The position numbers and the translations under genes were made by a program. A DNA stretch of 64,000 nucleotides from Janthinobacterium sp. 67. Lineage in GTDB: Bacteria > Pseudomonadota > Gammaproteobacteria > Burkholderiales > Burkholderiaceae_D. The DNA lies in NCBI RefSeq assembly GCF_002797895.1, contig NZ_PGES01000001.1, positions 4,402,001 to 4,466,000 of the forward strand, given 5' to 3'. Under the pieces are notes generated by a model, which was not told where the DNA came from, did no database searches, and was given only the letters and a program-made list of their open reading frames with translations. Every line of letters begins with the position of its first letter. Within the stretch, counting starts at the first letter, position 1. This document shows positions 45,018 to 55,038 of this stretch, piece after piece.

Positions 45018-45779
45018 ATGAACGACAATCAACTGCTGCGCTACTCGCGCCACATCCTGCTTGATCAGATCGGCATCGAAGGCCAGCAAGCCTTGCTCGA
45101 TGCGCACGTGCTGGTGATCGGCGCGGGCGGGCTCGGCTCGCCAGCGGCCATGTACCTGGCCGCCAGCGGCGTCGGCAAGCTGACCCTCGTCGATGACGAC
45201 ACGGTCGATCTCACCAATCTGCAGCGCCAGATCGCCCACACGACGGCCCGCGTGGGTCAGCCGAAAGTGCTGTCGGCGCGCGAAACCCTGACCGGTATCA
45301 ATCCCGAGATTGAAATAGTGGCCTTGCAGGAGCGCCTCGACGACGCGCGCCTGGCCGAACTGGTCTTGTCCGCCACGGTGGTGCTCGACTGCACCGACAA
45401 CTTCGCCACGCGCCACGCCGTCAACCGCGCCTGCGTGGCGCACAGGGTGCCGCTGGTGTCGGGCGCCGTGATTCGTTTCGACGGGCAAGTGAGCGTGTTC
45501 GACCCGCGCACGGGCACGCAACCGTGCTATTCCTGCCTGTTTCCGCAGGAGCAGCAGTTCACGGACGAGGCCTGCTCGACCATGGGCGTGTTCGCGCCGC
45601 TGGTCGGCGTGGTCGGCGCCATGCAGGCGGCCGAAGCGCTGAAACTGATCATGGGTGCGGGCGAATCGCTGGCCGGGCGGCTGCTGCTGCTCGACGGCTT
45701 GCACATGGAATGGAACAGCATGCGCGTCGCGCGCGACCCCGGCTGCGCCGTTTGCGGCAAAGTGGTCTTGCCGGGCTGA
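45018..45779 (+). CDS. moeB: Molybdopterin-synthase adenylyltransferase MoeB / ThiF family
   Basis: 253 aa from ATG 45018. Nucleotide-binding GAGGLGSPAAMYLAASGVGK near residue 35, adenylation region DLTNLQRQIAHTTARVGQPK, and two CxxC zinc sites (CYSCLF; CAVCGK). Activates the C-terminal Gly of MoaD or ThiS. HesA/MoeB/ThiF members are hard to separate by sequence; moeB is the common name in this location. Confidence 0.88.
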   Translation: MNDNQLLRYSRHILLDQIGIEGQQALLDAHVLVIGAGGLGSPAAMYLAASGVGKLTLVDDDTVDLTNLQRQIAHTTARVGQPKVLSARETLTGINPEIEIVALQERLDDARLAELVLSATVVLDCTDNFATRHAVNRACVAHRVPLVSGAVIRFDGQVSVFDPRTGTQPCYSCLFPQEQQFTDEACSTMGVFAPLVGVVGAMQAAEALKLIMGAGESLAGRLLLLDGLHMEWNSMRVARDPGCAVCGKVVLPG

Positions 45780-45873
45780 CAGCCCCCCGTACAAATTTTT
45801 CCCTATATGACAGGCTTTGTCATATTTCCGCTTTATACTCTGCTCTCATTACTCACCTTCTTCTCTCTTTCTT

Positions 45874-46326
45874 ATGCAAAACGCAGCAAACCATCCGACA
45901 CGCCAGCGCCGCGCGCGCGGCTTCACTTTGATCGAAATCATGGTCGTGGTGGTGATCATGGGCATCCTCGCGTCGCTGGTGGTGCCCAAGCTGATCGCCC
46001 GCACGGGCGAGTCGAAAGTGGCGGCGGCGAAAGTCGACATCGCCACCGTGATGCAAGCGTTGAAACTGTATCGCCTGGATAACCAGCGCTACCCGACCAC
46101 CGAGCAGGGCTTGCAGGCGCTGATCGAAAAACCGACCACGGGACCGGCCGCGAATGGCTGGAAAGCGGGCGGCTACCTGGAAAAGATGCCGAAGGACCCA
46201 TGGGGCAACCCGTACCAGTTCCTGTCGCCGGGCGTGAAGGGTGAAGTCGATATCATCTCGCTGGGCGCCGACGGCCAGCCTGGCGGTAGCGGCGACGACG
46301 CCGATATCGGTTCCTGGGAACTGTAA
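45874..46326 (+). CDS. gspG: Type II secretion major pseudopilin GspG
   Basis: 150 aa from ATG 45874. Prepilin site RGFTLIEIMVVVVIMGILAS after a basic leader, and the conserved NQRYPTTEQGLQALIEKPT and DPWGNPYQF of GspG with calcium-binding Asp residues. Main subunit of the T2SS pseudopilus. It opens a 12-gene gsp operon. Confidence 0.96.
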   Translation: MQNAANHPTRQRRARGFTLIEIMVVVVIMGILASLVVPKLIARTGESKVAAAKVDIATVMQALKLYRLDNQRYPTTEQGLQALIEKPTTGPAANGWKAGGYLEKMPKDPWGNPYQFLSPGVKGEVDIISLGADGQPGGSGDDADIGSWEL

Positions 46327-46338
46327 GTTTTCCATTGC

Positions 46339-46833
46339 ATGCCTGCCATGAGCACCGGTCGCGCACTGCCCCGGCCACGCGCCAGCGGCTTCACGCTGAT
46401 CGAATTGCTGGTGGTGATGGTCATCATCGGCGTCACCCTGGGCCTGGTCTCGCTGAACGCCATGCCGAATGGCCAGCAAGCGCTGCAGAAGGAAGCCGAG
46501 CGCATCGCGCTGCTGCTGCAGCTGGCGCGCGATGAAGCCATCGTGCGCAGCCGGCAGGTGGCGTTCGAGGCGGACGAAAATCAATACCGTTTCCTGGTCC
46601 TCAATGAAAAGCTGTGGCAACCCGTGACGCAGGACGATTTGCTGCGCGAGCGGGCGTTTGCCAACACGCCCATGCTGCTCAGCGTGCAGCCATCGAACAG
46701 CGTGGCCCAGCCGCTGCGCATCGTCTTCGGCCGCGAACCGGTCGACAAGCCTTTCGTGCTGACCCTGGCCAGCGGCGAGCGCAGCGTGGCCATCCGCGCC
46801 GACGGCATCGGCCACTTCACGGTCGAGCAATGA
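46339..46833 (+). CDS. gspH: Type II secretion minor pseudopilin GspH
   Basis: 164 aa. Prepilin motif SGFTLIELLVVMVIIGVTLG, then the GspH-type body (AERIALLLQLARDEAIVRSR; VAFEADENQYRFLVLNEKLW). Minor pseudopilin near the tip complex. It overlaps gspI by ATGATG at 46830. Confidence 0.93.
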   Translation: MPAMSTGRALPRPRASGFTLIELLVVMVIIGVTLGLVSLNAMPNGQQALQKEAERIALLLQLARDEAIVRSRQVAFEADENQYRFLVLNEKLWQPVTQDDLLRERAFANTPMLLSVQPSNSVAQPLRIVFGREPVDKPFVLTLASGERSVAIRADGIGHFTVEQ

Positions 46834-47213
46834 TGCGGTTCTCATTGCGCCGCCATCAGCGCGGCTTCACTTTGCTGGAAGTCCTGGTCGCCCTCGTCAT
46901 CGTCGGCACGGCCCTGGGCGCCTCCCTGCGCGCCGTGGGCAGCCTGACGCAAAACAGCGACGGCTTGCGCAGCGCCATGATGGCCACCTGGTCGGCGGAA
47001 AACCACCTGGTGCGATTGCGCCTGGCCAAGACCTTCCCGCAGACGGGCAAGCGCACGGTCGACTGCCCGCAGGGCGACTTGAAACTGATCTGTGAAGAGG
47101 AAGTGGTGGCCACGCCGAATCCCCGCATCCGGCAAGTGCGCGTGAACGTGTACGACGCGCAATATCCGGCCCGGCGCATCGTGCGCCTGGTGTTATTGGC
47201 GTTCAACGACTGA
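46830..47213 (+). CDS. gspI: Type II secretion minor pseudopilin GspI
   Basis: 127 aa from ATG 46830. Prepilin motif QRGFTLLEVLVALVIVGTAL, then WSAENHLVRLRLAKTFPQTG, typical of GspI. With J and K it forms the pseudopilus tip. Its stop overlaps the gspJ start. Confidence 0.93.
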   Translation: MMRFSLRRHQRGFTLLEVLVALVIVGTALGASLRAVGSLTQNSDGLRSAMMATWSAENHLVRLRLAKTFPQTGKRTVDCPQGDLKLICEEEVVATPNPRIRQVRVNVYDAQYPARRIVRLVLLAFND

Positions 47214-47836
47214 TGGCGCGCCGCACTGTCCCTGCCGGCGGTTTCACCCTGATCGAGCTGCTCGTGGCGATCGGCATCCTGGCCATGGTCGCCGTGCTGG
47301 GCTGGCGTGGCCTGGACAGCATCATGCGTTCGCGCGAAGTGCTGACCAGCCAGCTGGAGCAGGCGCGCGGCATGCAGCTGGCGTTTGCCCAGATGCAGAG
47401 CGATTGCGACCACCTGGCCGGCGCCGGCCTGAATACCAGCCTGCTCAATGGCCGCACCAACCTGACGGCCGAGACCGACCGTTTGACCCTGGTGCGCCTG
47501 GCCGCGTCGGAACAGGAGCCGCAGCAGTTGCAAGTGGTCACTTACCGCCTGCGCGGCGGCGTGCTGACGCGGCGCGAGTCGAACGGCACGCGCGACCTGG
47601 CCGTGCTCGACACGCTGTGGCAGGCGGCGCGCGACGATACCGATACCTCGAGCGCCGACGTGACCCTGATGCGCGGCGTCGACAGCATGGTCATGCGCGG
47701 CTGGAGCAATGGCGCCTGGAACGTGCTGACGGCGGGCGCCACCATCTCCACGCAAGTGCCGGGCCTGGAAGTGACCCTGCAGATGCCGGGCCAGGACGCG
47801 GGCTTGTCCAAAGTCTTTTTGCTGGGGCCGGGATGA
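47213..47836 (+). CDS. gspJ: Type II secretion minor pseudopilin GspJ
   Basis: 207 aa. Prepilin motif AGGFTLIELLVAIGILAMVA, body with WRGLDSIMRSREVLTSQLEQ and VTYRLRGGVLTRRESNGTRD. Tip complex member. ATGA overlap with gspK. Confidence 0.93.
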   Translation: MARRTVPAGGFTLIELLVAIGILAMVAVLGWRGLDSIMRSREVLTSQLEQARGMQLAFAQMQSDCDHLAGAGLNTSLLNGRTNLTAETDRLTLVRLAASEQEPQQLQVVTYRLRGGVLTRRESNGTRDLAVLDTLWQAARDDTDTSSADVTLMRGVDSMVMRGWSNGAWNVLTAGATISTQVPGLEVTLQMPGQDAGLSKVFLLGPG

Positions 47837-48810
47837 AGCGTCTTTCCTCTCCCGTCCGCCAGCGCGGCGTGGCCGTCATCACGGCCTTGCTGCTGACGGC
47901 GTTGGCGATTACCGTCGTTGCCAGCCTGTTCTGGCAGCAGCAGGTGCAGGTGCGCTCGATGGAAAACCAGCGTTTGCGCCTGCAGACGCAGTGGGCCATG
48001 CGCGGCATGGTCGACTTCGCCCGCTTCTGGCTGCGCCAGGACAATGTCATGCTGACGGCGCTTGACGGCGTCTGGGCCACGCCCATCGAGGAAGCGCGGC
48101 TTGACGATTATGTGGACCGCGAAAAGGTCGACACGGAAAAATTCGACGCCACCGTGTCGGGCCGCGCGCTCGATGCGCAGGCGCGGTTTAACATTACCAA
48201 CCTGGCCACCGCCACGGGCATCGTCAGCCAGCCCTATGTGCAGGCCTACCAGCGGCTGCTGTCCAACTTGCAGCTCGATAGTTCTTTGGCGCAGGCGACG
48301 GCTGACGCCGTGCTGCGCGCGCGGCCGAAACCACGCGCCGCCGACAGCGGCGCCGACGGCAAGACGCCCGCCGCCAAGCCCGCCACGGGCGGCAGCAGCG
48401 AACCGGTGGCGTTCACGCAGGTCGAGGATTTGCTGGCCGTCCCCGGCTATACGCCGCAGATGATCGAGAAACTGCGCGACTTCATCATCGTGCTGCCGAA
48501 AACGACCGCGGTGAACGTGAATACGGCGCCGGCCGAGGTGCTGTCGGCCGTGACCGACATGTCCGTGTCCGAGGCCAGCGCCCTGACCTTGAGCAACCCG
48601 CGTAAAAAGTTTGTCGATAGGCTAAATTTCCAGAATAATATCAACGGCAAGAAACCGATCGACGGCGTGGAGATCGATGTGAAAAGTCAGTACTTCCTCA
48701 CCGTGATCCGCGTGCGCCTGGACCGCGCCGCGCTCGATGCGCAGGCACTGGTGTGGCGCGAGCCGAATCCGCAGCGCACCACCAGCCTGGTCTGGTTGCG
48801 GGAAAATTAA
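47833..48810 (+). CDS. gspK: Type II secretion minor pseudopilin GspK
   Basis: 325 aa from ATG 47833. The N-terminus QRGVAVITALLLTALAITVV lacks the usual Glu5, as is usual for GspK. A large alpha-helical insert and helix-hairpin-helix-like VNVNTAPAEVLSAVT follow. It caps the pseudopilus tip. Confidence 0.92.
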   Translation: MKRLSSPVRQRGVAVITALLLTALAITVVASLFWQQQVQVRSMENQRLRLQTQWAMRGMVDFARFWLRQDNVMLTALDGVWATPIEEARLDDYVDREKVDTEKFDATVSGRALDAQARFNITNLATATGIVSQPYVQAYQRLLSNLQLDSSLAQATADAVLRARPKPRAADSGADGKTPAAKPATGGSSEPVAFTQVEDLLAVPGYTPQMIEKLRDFIIVLPKTTAVNVNTAPAEVLSAVTDMSVSEASALTLSNPRKKFVDRLNFQNNINGKKPIDGVEIDVKSQYFLTVIRVRLDRAALDAQALVWREPNPQRTTSLVWLREN

Positions 48811-48829
48811 CAGCTGAAAGCGAGTCACT

Positions 48830-50059
48830 TTGACAATATTGTATATCCGTCACCCAGCCAAGGCATCCACCGACAGCGCGCCTGCCTGCTCCTTCGTGCT
48901 GGCCGGCGACGGCGGCGCCCTGTTGCAGCAGGGCAGCGCGCCGCTGGGTAGCCTGGGCCAGCTGATCGCCGGCGCGAAGCAGGTGGTGCTGCTGCTGGCG
49001 GCGGCCGACGTGACCCTGCTGCGCCTGAAAACCCCGCCGCTGGCCGGCGCCCGCTTGCGTGCGGCCCTGCCGGGCCTGGTGGAAGAACACATTTTGGGCG
49101 ACGCCCAGGATTGCCTGCTGGCCGCCGGCGCGCCTGATGCAAACGGCATGCGCACGGTGGCCGTGGCGCAGCGTGCTTGGGCCGAGGTCCTCGTGAAAGC
49201 CTTGCTGGCGCAGGGCGCGCGCAAGGTCGTCTTGCTGCCATCGCAGCTGTGCCTGCCCTTGCAGCCGGGCAGCGTGACGGCCGCCCTGCAGGCTAGCGGC
49301 GATGGCCTGGAACTGGCCTTGCGCCAGGCGCCGCAAGAGGGCCTGGGCCTCGTGCTGCCGCCCCAGCCGCAGCAGGCGCTGCTGACGACGCGCGCGTTTG
49401 CCGGCGATGTGCCGCTGACGGTCTACGTGGCGCAGGCCGAGCTGGCGCAATATCAACAGCTGGCTGCCGGCATGGATGGCGTGACGGTCGAGCCCGACCA
49501 TTGGGCGCACTGGATCGCCGGCGCCAAGGGCGCTGGGCTGGACCTGGCCGGTGCCCTGGGCACGGCGACGGGATCGGCCACCGAATGGCGCCGCTGGCGC
49601 TGGCCGCTGCGCCTGGCGTTGCTGGCCGTGGTCGTCAACCTGGCCGGCATGAATATCGAATGGATGCGCCTGAAGCGCGAAGCGGCCACCGTGCGTACCT
49701 CGATGCAGCAAACCTTCAAGGCCGCGTATCCGAACGAAGCGCCCGTGTATGGCCTGGAAGCGGAACAGATGCGGCGCAATATCACTGCCGCCCGCCTGCA
49801 AAGCGGGCAGGCCAGCATGGATGATTTCACGAGCATGAGCGCGGCCCTGGGCGAGGCGCTGGGCGGCCTGGCCGGGCGCGGCGTGGTGGCCTCGCTGGAA
49901 TACCGCGAGCGCAGCCTGATCGTCAAGCTGAAACCTGACATGGTCGACGCCAGCGCCCAGGCGCAGGTGCGCGACGGCCTGGCCGCGCGCAAGCTGACCT
50001 TGAATGAAACGGCGCCGGGCGTGTGGAAGATCACGCCGGCCACGGGAGCAAAAGCATGA
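48830..50059 (+). CDS. gspL: Type II secretion inner-membrane protein GspL
   Basis: 409 aa, with TTG start. Cytoplasmic actin-like domain (residues 1-240), one membrane helix (LRLALLAVVVNLAGMNIEW) and a periplasmic ferredoxin-like domain (VVASLEYRERSLIVKLKPDM). It recruits the ATPase GspE to the inner membrane. Overlaps gspM by ATGA. Confidence 0.9.
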   Translation: MTILYIRHPAKASTDSAPACSFVLAGDGGALLQQGSAPLGSLGQLIAGAKQVVLLLAAADVTLLRLKTPPLAGARLRAALPGLVEEHILGDAQDCLLAAGAPDANGMRTVAVAQRAWAEVLVKALLAQGARKVVLLPSQLCLPLQPGSVTAALQASGDGLELALRQAPQEGLGLVLPPQPQQALLTTRAFAGDVPLTVYVAQAELAQYQQLAAGMDGVTVEPDHWAHWIAGAKGAGLDLAGALGTATGSATEWRRWRWPLRLALLAVVVNLAGMNIEWMRLKREAATVRTSMQQTFKAAYPNEAPVYGLEAEQMRRNITAARLQSGQASMDDFTSMSAALGEALGGLAGRGVVASLEYRERSLIVKLKPDMVDASAQAQVRDGLAARKLTLNETAPGVWKITPATGAKA

Positions 50060-50589
50060 GTGCAGCAGTCAACAAGGCACGCGCCGCGCTGGCGGGACAA
50101 CAGCAAAATGTGCAGGCCTTCTGGGCCGAGCGCACGCCACAGGAACGCAAGCTCTTGACCATCGGCGGCGTCGTGGCGGGGCTGGCCCTCGTCTACGCCG
50201 TCTTCTTCGAGCCTGCCTGGACGGGCCGCATCGCCTTGCAAAAGAGCTTGCCCGAGCTGCGCCAGAACGCGGCCCAGCTGCAGGCGCTGGCCCGTGAAGC
50301 GGGCGAGCTGGCGCGCCAGGCGCCCGTGCAGGTGGCCCCCATGAGCCGTGACAGCCTCGACGCCTCGCTGAAAGCGCGCGGCCTGGCGCCGCAATCGCTG
50401 TCGCTGACGGGGGAATATGCGCGCGTGCAGCTGAACGGCGTGCCGTTCGCCAGCGTCATGCTGTGGCTGGACGGCTTGCGCCGCGAAGGCCGCGTGGCCG
50501 TGCAGGAAGCGAAGATCACGGCGCAGGGCAAGGCGGGGCTGGTCGACGCCAGCCTGACCCTGCACCAGAGCCCTGGCGCGGCACGATGA
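50056..50589 (+). CDS. gspM: Type II secretion inner-membrane protein GspM
   Basis: 177 aa from ATG 50056. A short cytoplasmic end with FWAERTPQERKLLTIGG, one membrane helix (VVAGLALVYAVFFEPAW), and a periplasmic ferredoxin-like domain. Partner of GspL. Overlaps gspN at ATGATG. Confidence 0.9.
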   Translation: MSAAVNKARAALAGQQQNVQAFWAERTPQERKLLTIGGVVAGLALVYAVFFEPAWTGRIALQKSLPELRQNAAQLQALAREAGELARQAPVQVAPMSRDSLDASLKARGLAPQSLSLTGEYARVQLNGVPFASVMLWLDGLRREGRVAVQEAKITAQGKAGLVDASLTLHQSPGAAR

Positions 50590-51362
50590 TGCGCCTGCTT
50601 GGCTGGCTGCTGGCCATCATCGTCAGCGTGTGCGTCACCCTGCTGGTGTTTTTCCCGGCCGGCTGGGTGGCCAGTATCGTGGAAAAACAGACGGGCGGAC
50701 GTTTGACCTTGGGCGACGCGCAAGGTACCCTGTGGCGCGGCTCGGCCTTTATCGGCGGAGCATCCAGCGCGAATGGCGCCGTGACGCCGCTGCTGCCGGG
50801 GCGTTTCAGCTGGCGCATTTCGCCCTCGGTGCTGTGGGGATCGGCGGACGTGGAACTGCAAAACCCGCAGGCCCTGTCGCAGCCGGTGAACCTGCGCGGC
50901 TCGTGGTCGCACTGGCAAGTGAGCCCGGCGGCCCTGCTGCTGCCGGCCGATGGCCTCGGCGGCTTGGGCGCGCCTTTGAATACCGTGGCGCCGACGGGCA
51001 GCATGCGCCTGTCGTGGAGCACCCTGGAGCTGGCCCTGGAGAAGCAGCAGTTTTCCGCCGTTGGCCGCACCACCTTGCAGATGACGGACATGGCGTCGCG
51101 CCTGTCGTCCCTGCGTCCGCTGGGCAGCTACGAGCTCGATTTCGATTGGCAGGGGCAGCAGGCGACGTTGACACTGCGCTCCATCAAGGGACCGCTGCTG
51201 CTCGATGGCAGCGGCAGCCTGCAACAGGGGCGCATGCAGTTTTCCGGCCAGGCCCAGGCCGCAGCAGGATATGAAGAGACCTTGGCGAGTTTGTTGAATT
51301 TGCTGGGACAGCGCCGTAGCAATAGCGAAAAAAACATCATCGCCTTAGAGTTCAGACAATGA
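50586..51362 (+). CDS. gspN: Type II secretion protein GspN
   Basis: 258 aa from ATG 50586. N-terminal membrane helix (LLAIIVSVCVTLLVFFPAGW), then a beta-rich body (TGGRLTLGDAQGTLWRGSAF; LGSYELDFDWQGQQATLTLR) as in GspN. Its role in the T2SS is accessory. Overlaps gspD by ATGA. Confidence 0.87.
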   Translation: MMRLLGWLLAIIVSVCVTLLVFFPAGWVASIVEKQTGGRLTLGDAQGTLWRGSAFIGGASSANGAVTPLLPGRFSWRISPSVLWGSADVELQNPQALSQPVNLRGSWSHWQVSPAALLLPADGLGGLGAPLNTVAPTGSMRLSWSTLELALEKQQFSAVGRTTLQMTDMASRLSSLRPLGSYELDFDWQGQQATLTLRSIKGPLLLDGSGSLQQGRMQFSGQAQAAAGYEETLASLLNLLGQRRSNSEKNIIALEFRQ

Positions 51363-53596
51363 AAAAACCATCCGTGAGTCCCATTACCTCCTCCTTCTCG
51401 CTGCGCCGCCTGTCGGCCGCCGCCTTGCTGTGCTGTTCCGTGGCCGGCATGCCGGCGCCCGTCTGGGCCGCGCCCGGCGATGAAGCGGCGCTCAATTTCG
51501 TCGGCGCCGACATCGAATCGGTGATCAAGGCGGTGGGCCATTACACCAACATCAATTTCGTCATCGACCCGCGCGTCAAGGGCACGATCACCCTGGTGTC
51601 GGAAAAGTCGATCAGCAAGACGCAGGCCTTCGGGCTGCTGGCCTCGGCCTTGCGCCTGCAGGGCTATGCGGTGGTCTCCGGCGACGGCTATGCGAAAGTG
51701 GTGCCGGAGGCGGACGCCAAGCTGCAATCCGTGCCGACCCAGGTGGGCAATGGCAGCAGCCAGGTGAAGGGCGACCAGATCGCCACCCAGGTGTTTTACC
51801 TGAACTACGAATCGTCGGCCAACCTGCTGGCCGTGCTGCGGCCCTTGATTTCGCCGAACAACACGATCAACGCCAACCCGGGCAACAACTCGCTGGTGAT
51901 CACCGATTATGCGGATAACCTCAAGCGCCTGGCGAAGATCATCGCCGCGCTCGACGTGCCCGCGTCGACGGACCTGGACGTGATCCCCGTGCGCTATGCC
52001 ATCGCTTCCGACCTGGCCTCGATGGTGAACAAGTTGATGGAAGGCGGGAATGCGGGCGGCGCCGCAGGGGCCGATGCGGGCAAGGTGTCCGTGCTGGCCG
52101 ACCCGCGCACCAATTCGCTGGTGCTGCGCGCGCCATCGGCGGCGCGCGCCAATTTGGCCAAGTCGCTGATCTCGAAGCTGGACCAGCCCACCACGCAACT
52201 GGGCAACGTGCACGTGGTGTACCTGAAAAATGCGGACGCCACCAAGCTGGCGCAGACCCTGCGCTCGGTCGTGACGTCGGACGGCACGGCCGCGTCGGCG
52301 CAGCAGGGCACGAGCAACCTCGCCACGAACAACCAGATCAGCCAGAATAACAGCGGCATGAACAGCACTGGCCTGGGCGGCAATACGCAAAGCGGCACCA
52401 CGGGCGGCGCGTCGCTGAACAACGGGCCGCAACAGCTGTCGTCGGGCGGCGCGGCCGGTTTCATCCAGGCCGATGCATCGACGAATACCCTGATCCTGAC
52501 CTGCAACGAAGCCGTCTACCGCAACCTGCGCGCCGTGATCGACCAGCTCGACGTGCGCCGCGCCCAGGTCTACATCGAGGCGCTGATCGTCGAAGTGACG
52601 TCGGCCAAGGCCTCGGAATTCGGCGTGCAGTGGCTGGGCCTTTCCGGCGACAGCACCAGCAACTATCGCGTGGGCGCGCTGCAGTCGTTCGCTTCGGGCA
52701 CCAGCAACAACATCGCCGCCATCGCCACGGGCGGCGGCAAGGTCTTGCCGACGGGCGGCCTGACGGTCGGCATCTTCAAGCAGATCAACGGCGCGCTGGG
52801 CCTGGGCGCCGTGGCGCATGCGCTGGAATCGGACGGCAACGCCAACATTCTGTCGACGCCGAACCTGATCACCCTGGACAATGAACTGGCGACCATCAAG
52901 GTGGGCCAGAACGTGCCTATCCTGACGGGCCAGTACACGAGCACGGCCGGTACCAACACGAACCCGTTTCAGACCATCGACCGCAAGGAAGTGGGCCTGA
53001 CCCTGAAGGTGCGTCCGCAGATTTCCGAAGGCGGCACCATCAAGCTGGGCATCTATCACGAGACGTCGAGCGTGGACAAATCCACGGCGTCGGCCGTCAG
53101 CGGCATCACCATCAACAACCGCGTCATCGAAAACAATGTGCTGGCCGACGATGGCCAGATCATCGTGCTCGGCGGCCTGATCGAGGACAGCACGGGCGAC
53201 AACGCGGAAAAAGTGCGCGGCCTGGGCGACATCCCCCTGATCGGCAACCTGTTCAAGTACCAGACGCGCGAGCGCAAGAAAACCAATCTGATGATCTTCC
53301 TGCGCCCCGTCATCGTGCGCAACAAGGAGCAGAGCGGCAGCCTAGCGGCCGACCGCTACGACTACATGCGTTCGGCCGAGACGGCCGCCGTGCCGGCCAC
53401 GGGCAACCTGATGCTGAAAGACCTGGGCACGCCGGTGCTGCCGGCCCTGCAGGATGGCCAGCCGGTGGGCGGCAGCATGGTGACGCGTCCCGTGCCGCCG
53501 GCGCCGACGCCGCCGCCAGGCGCGCCGGCCAACGCGGCCACGCCGCCGCAGTCGATGCTGCAGCAATACCAGCAGCAGCAACAGCCACAGAAGTGA
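51359..53596 (+). CDS. gspD: Type II secretion outer-membrane secretin GspD
   Basis: 745 aa. Signal peptide, then N0 (ALNFVGADIESVIKAVGHYT), N1-N3 domains (residues about 120-400) with a Ser/Gly/Asn-rich insert, and a secretin domain (VGLTLKVRPQISEGGTIKLG; LADDGQIIVLGGLIEDS). The C-terminus is Pro- and Gln-rich. It forms the outer-membrane channel for folded exoproteins. Confidence 0.95.
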   Translation: MKKPSVSPITSSFSLRRLSAAALLCCSVAGMPAPVWAAPGDEAALNFVGADIESVIKAVGHYTNINFVIDPRVKGTITLVSEKSISKTQAFGLLASALRLQGYAVVSGDGYAKVVPEADAKLQSVPTQVGNGSSQVKGDQIATQVFYLNYESSANLLAVLRPLISPNNTINANPGNNSLVITDYADNLKRLAKIIAALDVPASTDLDVIPVRYAIASDLASMVNKLMEGGNAGGAAGADAGKVSVLADPRTNSLVLRAPSAARANLAKSLISKLDQPTTQLGNVHVVYLKNADATKLAQTLRSVVTSDGTAASAQQGTSNLATNNQISQNNSGMNSTGLGGNTQSGTTGGASLNNGPQQLSSGGAAGFIQADASTNTLILTCNEAVYRNLRAVIDQLDVRRAQVYIEALIVEVTSAKASEFGVQWLGLSGDSTSNYRVGALQSFASGTSNNIAAIATGGGKVLPTGGLTVGIFKQINGALGLGAVAHALESDGNANILSTPNLITLDNELATIKVGQNVPILTGQYTSTAGTNTNPFQTIDRKEVGLTLKVRPQISEGGTIKLGIYHETSSVDKSTASAVSGITINNRVIENNVLADDGQIIVLGGLIEDSTGDNAEKVRGLGDIPLIGNLFKYQTRERKKTNLMIFLRPVIVRNKEQSGSLAADRYDYMRSAETAAVPATGNLMLKDLGTPVLPALQDGQPVGGSMVTRPVPPAPTPPPGAPANAATPPQSMLQQYQQQQQPQK

Positions 53597-53606
53597 TCGG
53601 GTCGCC

Positions 53607-55028
53607 ATGAGTAATCTGCTTCCCTACGCCTACGCGCGCGATTTCGGTCTGCTGGCTCGGCCCGGCGCCATCGACGGCGCCCCCGTCGAAGTGCTGGTGG
53701 CCGCATCGACGGCGCCGGCGGCGATTGCCGAAGTGTCGCGCCGTTTCGGCCAGATCCAGCTGACGGTCTTGCCGCGCGGCGAACTCGATGCGGCCATCGC
53801 CGGCGCCTATGCGGGCGGTGGCGGCGACGCCTCGCAGATGGCCGATGAATTCGACGCCGACCTCGATCTGACCAAGCTGCTGCAGGACGTGCCGGCCATC
53901 GAGGACTTGCTCGAATCGTCCGACGACGCGCCCGTCATCCGCATGATCAACGCGCTGCTCACGCAGGCGCTGCGCGAAGGCGCGTCCGATATCCACATCG
54001 AGCCGTTCGAGCAGACGTCCGTCGTGCGCTTTCGCATCGACGGCAGCCTGCGCGACGTCGTGCGCCCCCGCAAGGCCATCCACGGTTCGCTGATTTCGCG
54101 TATCAAGATCATGGCGCAGCTCGACATCGCCGAGAAACGCTTGCCGCAGGACGGCCGCATTACCCTGCGCGTGGGCGGCAAACCCGTCGACGTGCGCGTC
54201 TCGACCCTGCCCACGGGGCATGGCGAACGGGCCGTATTGCGTTTGCTGGACAAGGAAGCGGGCCGCCTCGACCTGCAGCACCTGGGCATGAGCGCGCCCA
54301 TGCTGGCGCAGTTCGATGGCCTGATCACGCAGCCGCACGGCATCGTGCTCGTCACGGGCCCCACCGGTTCTGGCAAGACGACCACCTTGTACGCGGCGCT
54401 GTCGATGCTCAACGCCACGACCACGAACATCCTGACGGTGGAAGACCCGATCGAGTACGACCTGGCCGGCGTGGGCCAGACGCAAGTCAATCCGCGCATC
54501 GACATGACGTTTGCCAAGGCGCTGCGAGCGATTCTGCGGCAGGATCCGGACGTGATCATGATCGGCGAGATCCGCGACCTGGAAACGGCGCAGATCGCCG
54601 TGCAGGCGTCTCTGACGGGCCACCTGGTGCTGGCGACCCTGCACACGAACGACGCATCGGCGGCAGTCACGCGCTTGCTCGACATGGGCATCGAACCGTT
54701 CCTGCTGTCGTCGTCCCTGCTCGGCGTGCTGGCGCAGCGCCTGGTGCGCAAATTGTGCGGTTCCTGCAAGACCTTCGATGGCCAGTACTGGCAGGCCGTC
54801 GGCTGCGAGCATTGCGGCCAGACGGGCTACCAGGGCCGCGTGGGCGTGTACGAGCTGCTGCGCACGACGGAGCAGATCCGCGCGCAGATCCACAACCGCG
54901 CGTCGGAAGCGGAAGTGCGCACGGTGGCTCTGCAGGACGGCATGCTGAGCATGCGCGACGACGGCGAACGCTGGCTGCGCGACGGCACCACCACGCAGGC
55001 TGAATTGCTGCGCGTGACCAAAGACTAG
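53607..55028 (+). CDS. gspE: Type II secretion ATPase GspE
   Basis: 473 aa. Walker A GPTGSGKTTTLYAA near residue 250, Asp box EDPIEYDLAGVGQTQV, Walker B VIMIGEIRDLETA and His box LATLHTNDAS. Two CxxC motifs (LCGSC, CEHCGQTGYQGR) form the zinc-binding C-terminal domain. Hexameric motor of the T2SS. Confidence 0.96.
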   Translation: MSNLLPYAYARDFGLLARPGAIDGAPVEVLVAASTAPAAIAEVSRRFGQIQLTVLPRGELDAAIAGAYAGGGGDASQMADEFDADLDLTKLLQDVPAIEDLLESSDDAPVIRMINALLTQALREGASDIHIEPFEQTSVVRFRIDGSLRDVVRPRKAIHGSLISRIKIMAQLDIAEKRLPQDGRITLRVGGKPVDVRVSTLPTGHGERAVLRLLDKEAGRLDLQHLGMSAPMLAQFDGLITQPHGIVLVTGPTGSGKTTTLYAALSMLNATTTNILTVEDPIEYDLAGVGQTQVNPRIDMTFAKALRAILRQDPDVIMIGEIRDLETAQIAVQASLTGHLVLATLHTNDASAAVTRLLDMGIEPFLLSSSLLGVLAQRLVRKLCGSCKTFDGQYWQAVGCEHCGQTGYQGRVGVYELLRTTEQIRAQIHNRASEAEVRTVALQDGMLSMRDDGERWLRDGTTTQAELLRVTKD

Positions 55029-55038
55029 GCCCGCCACC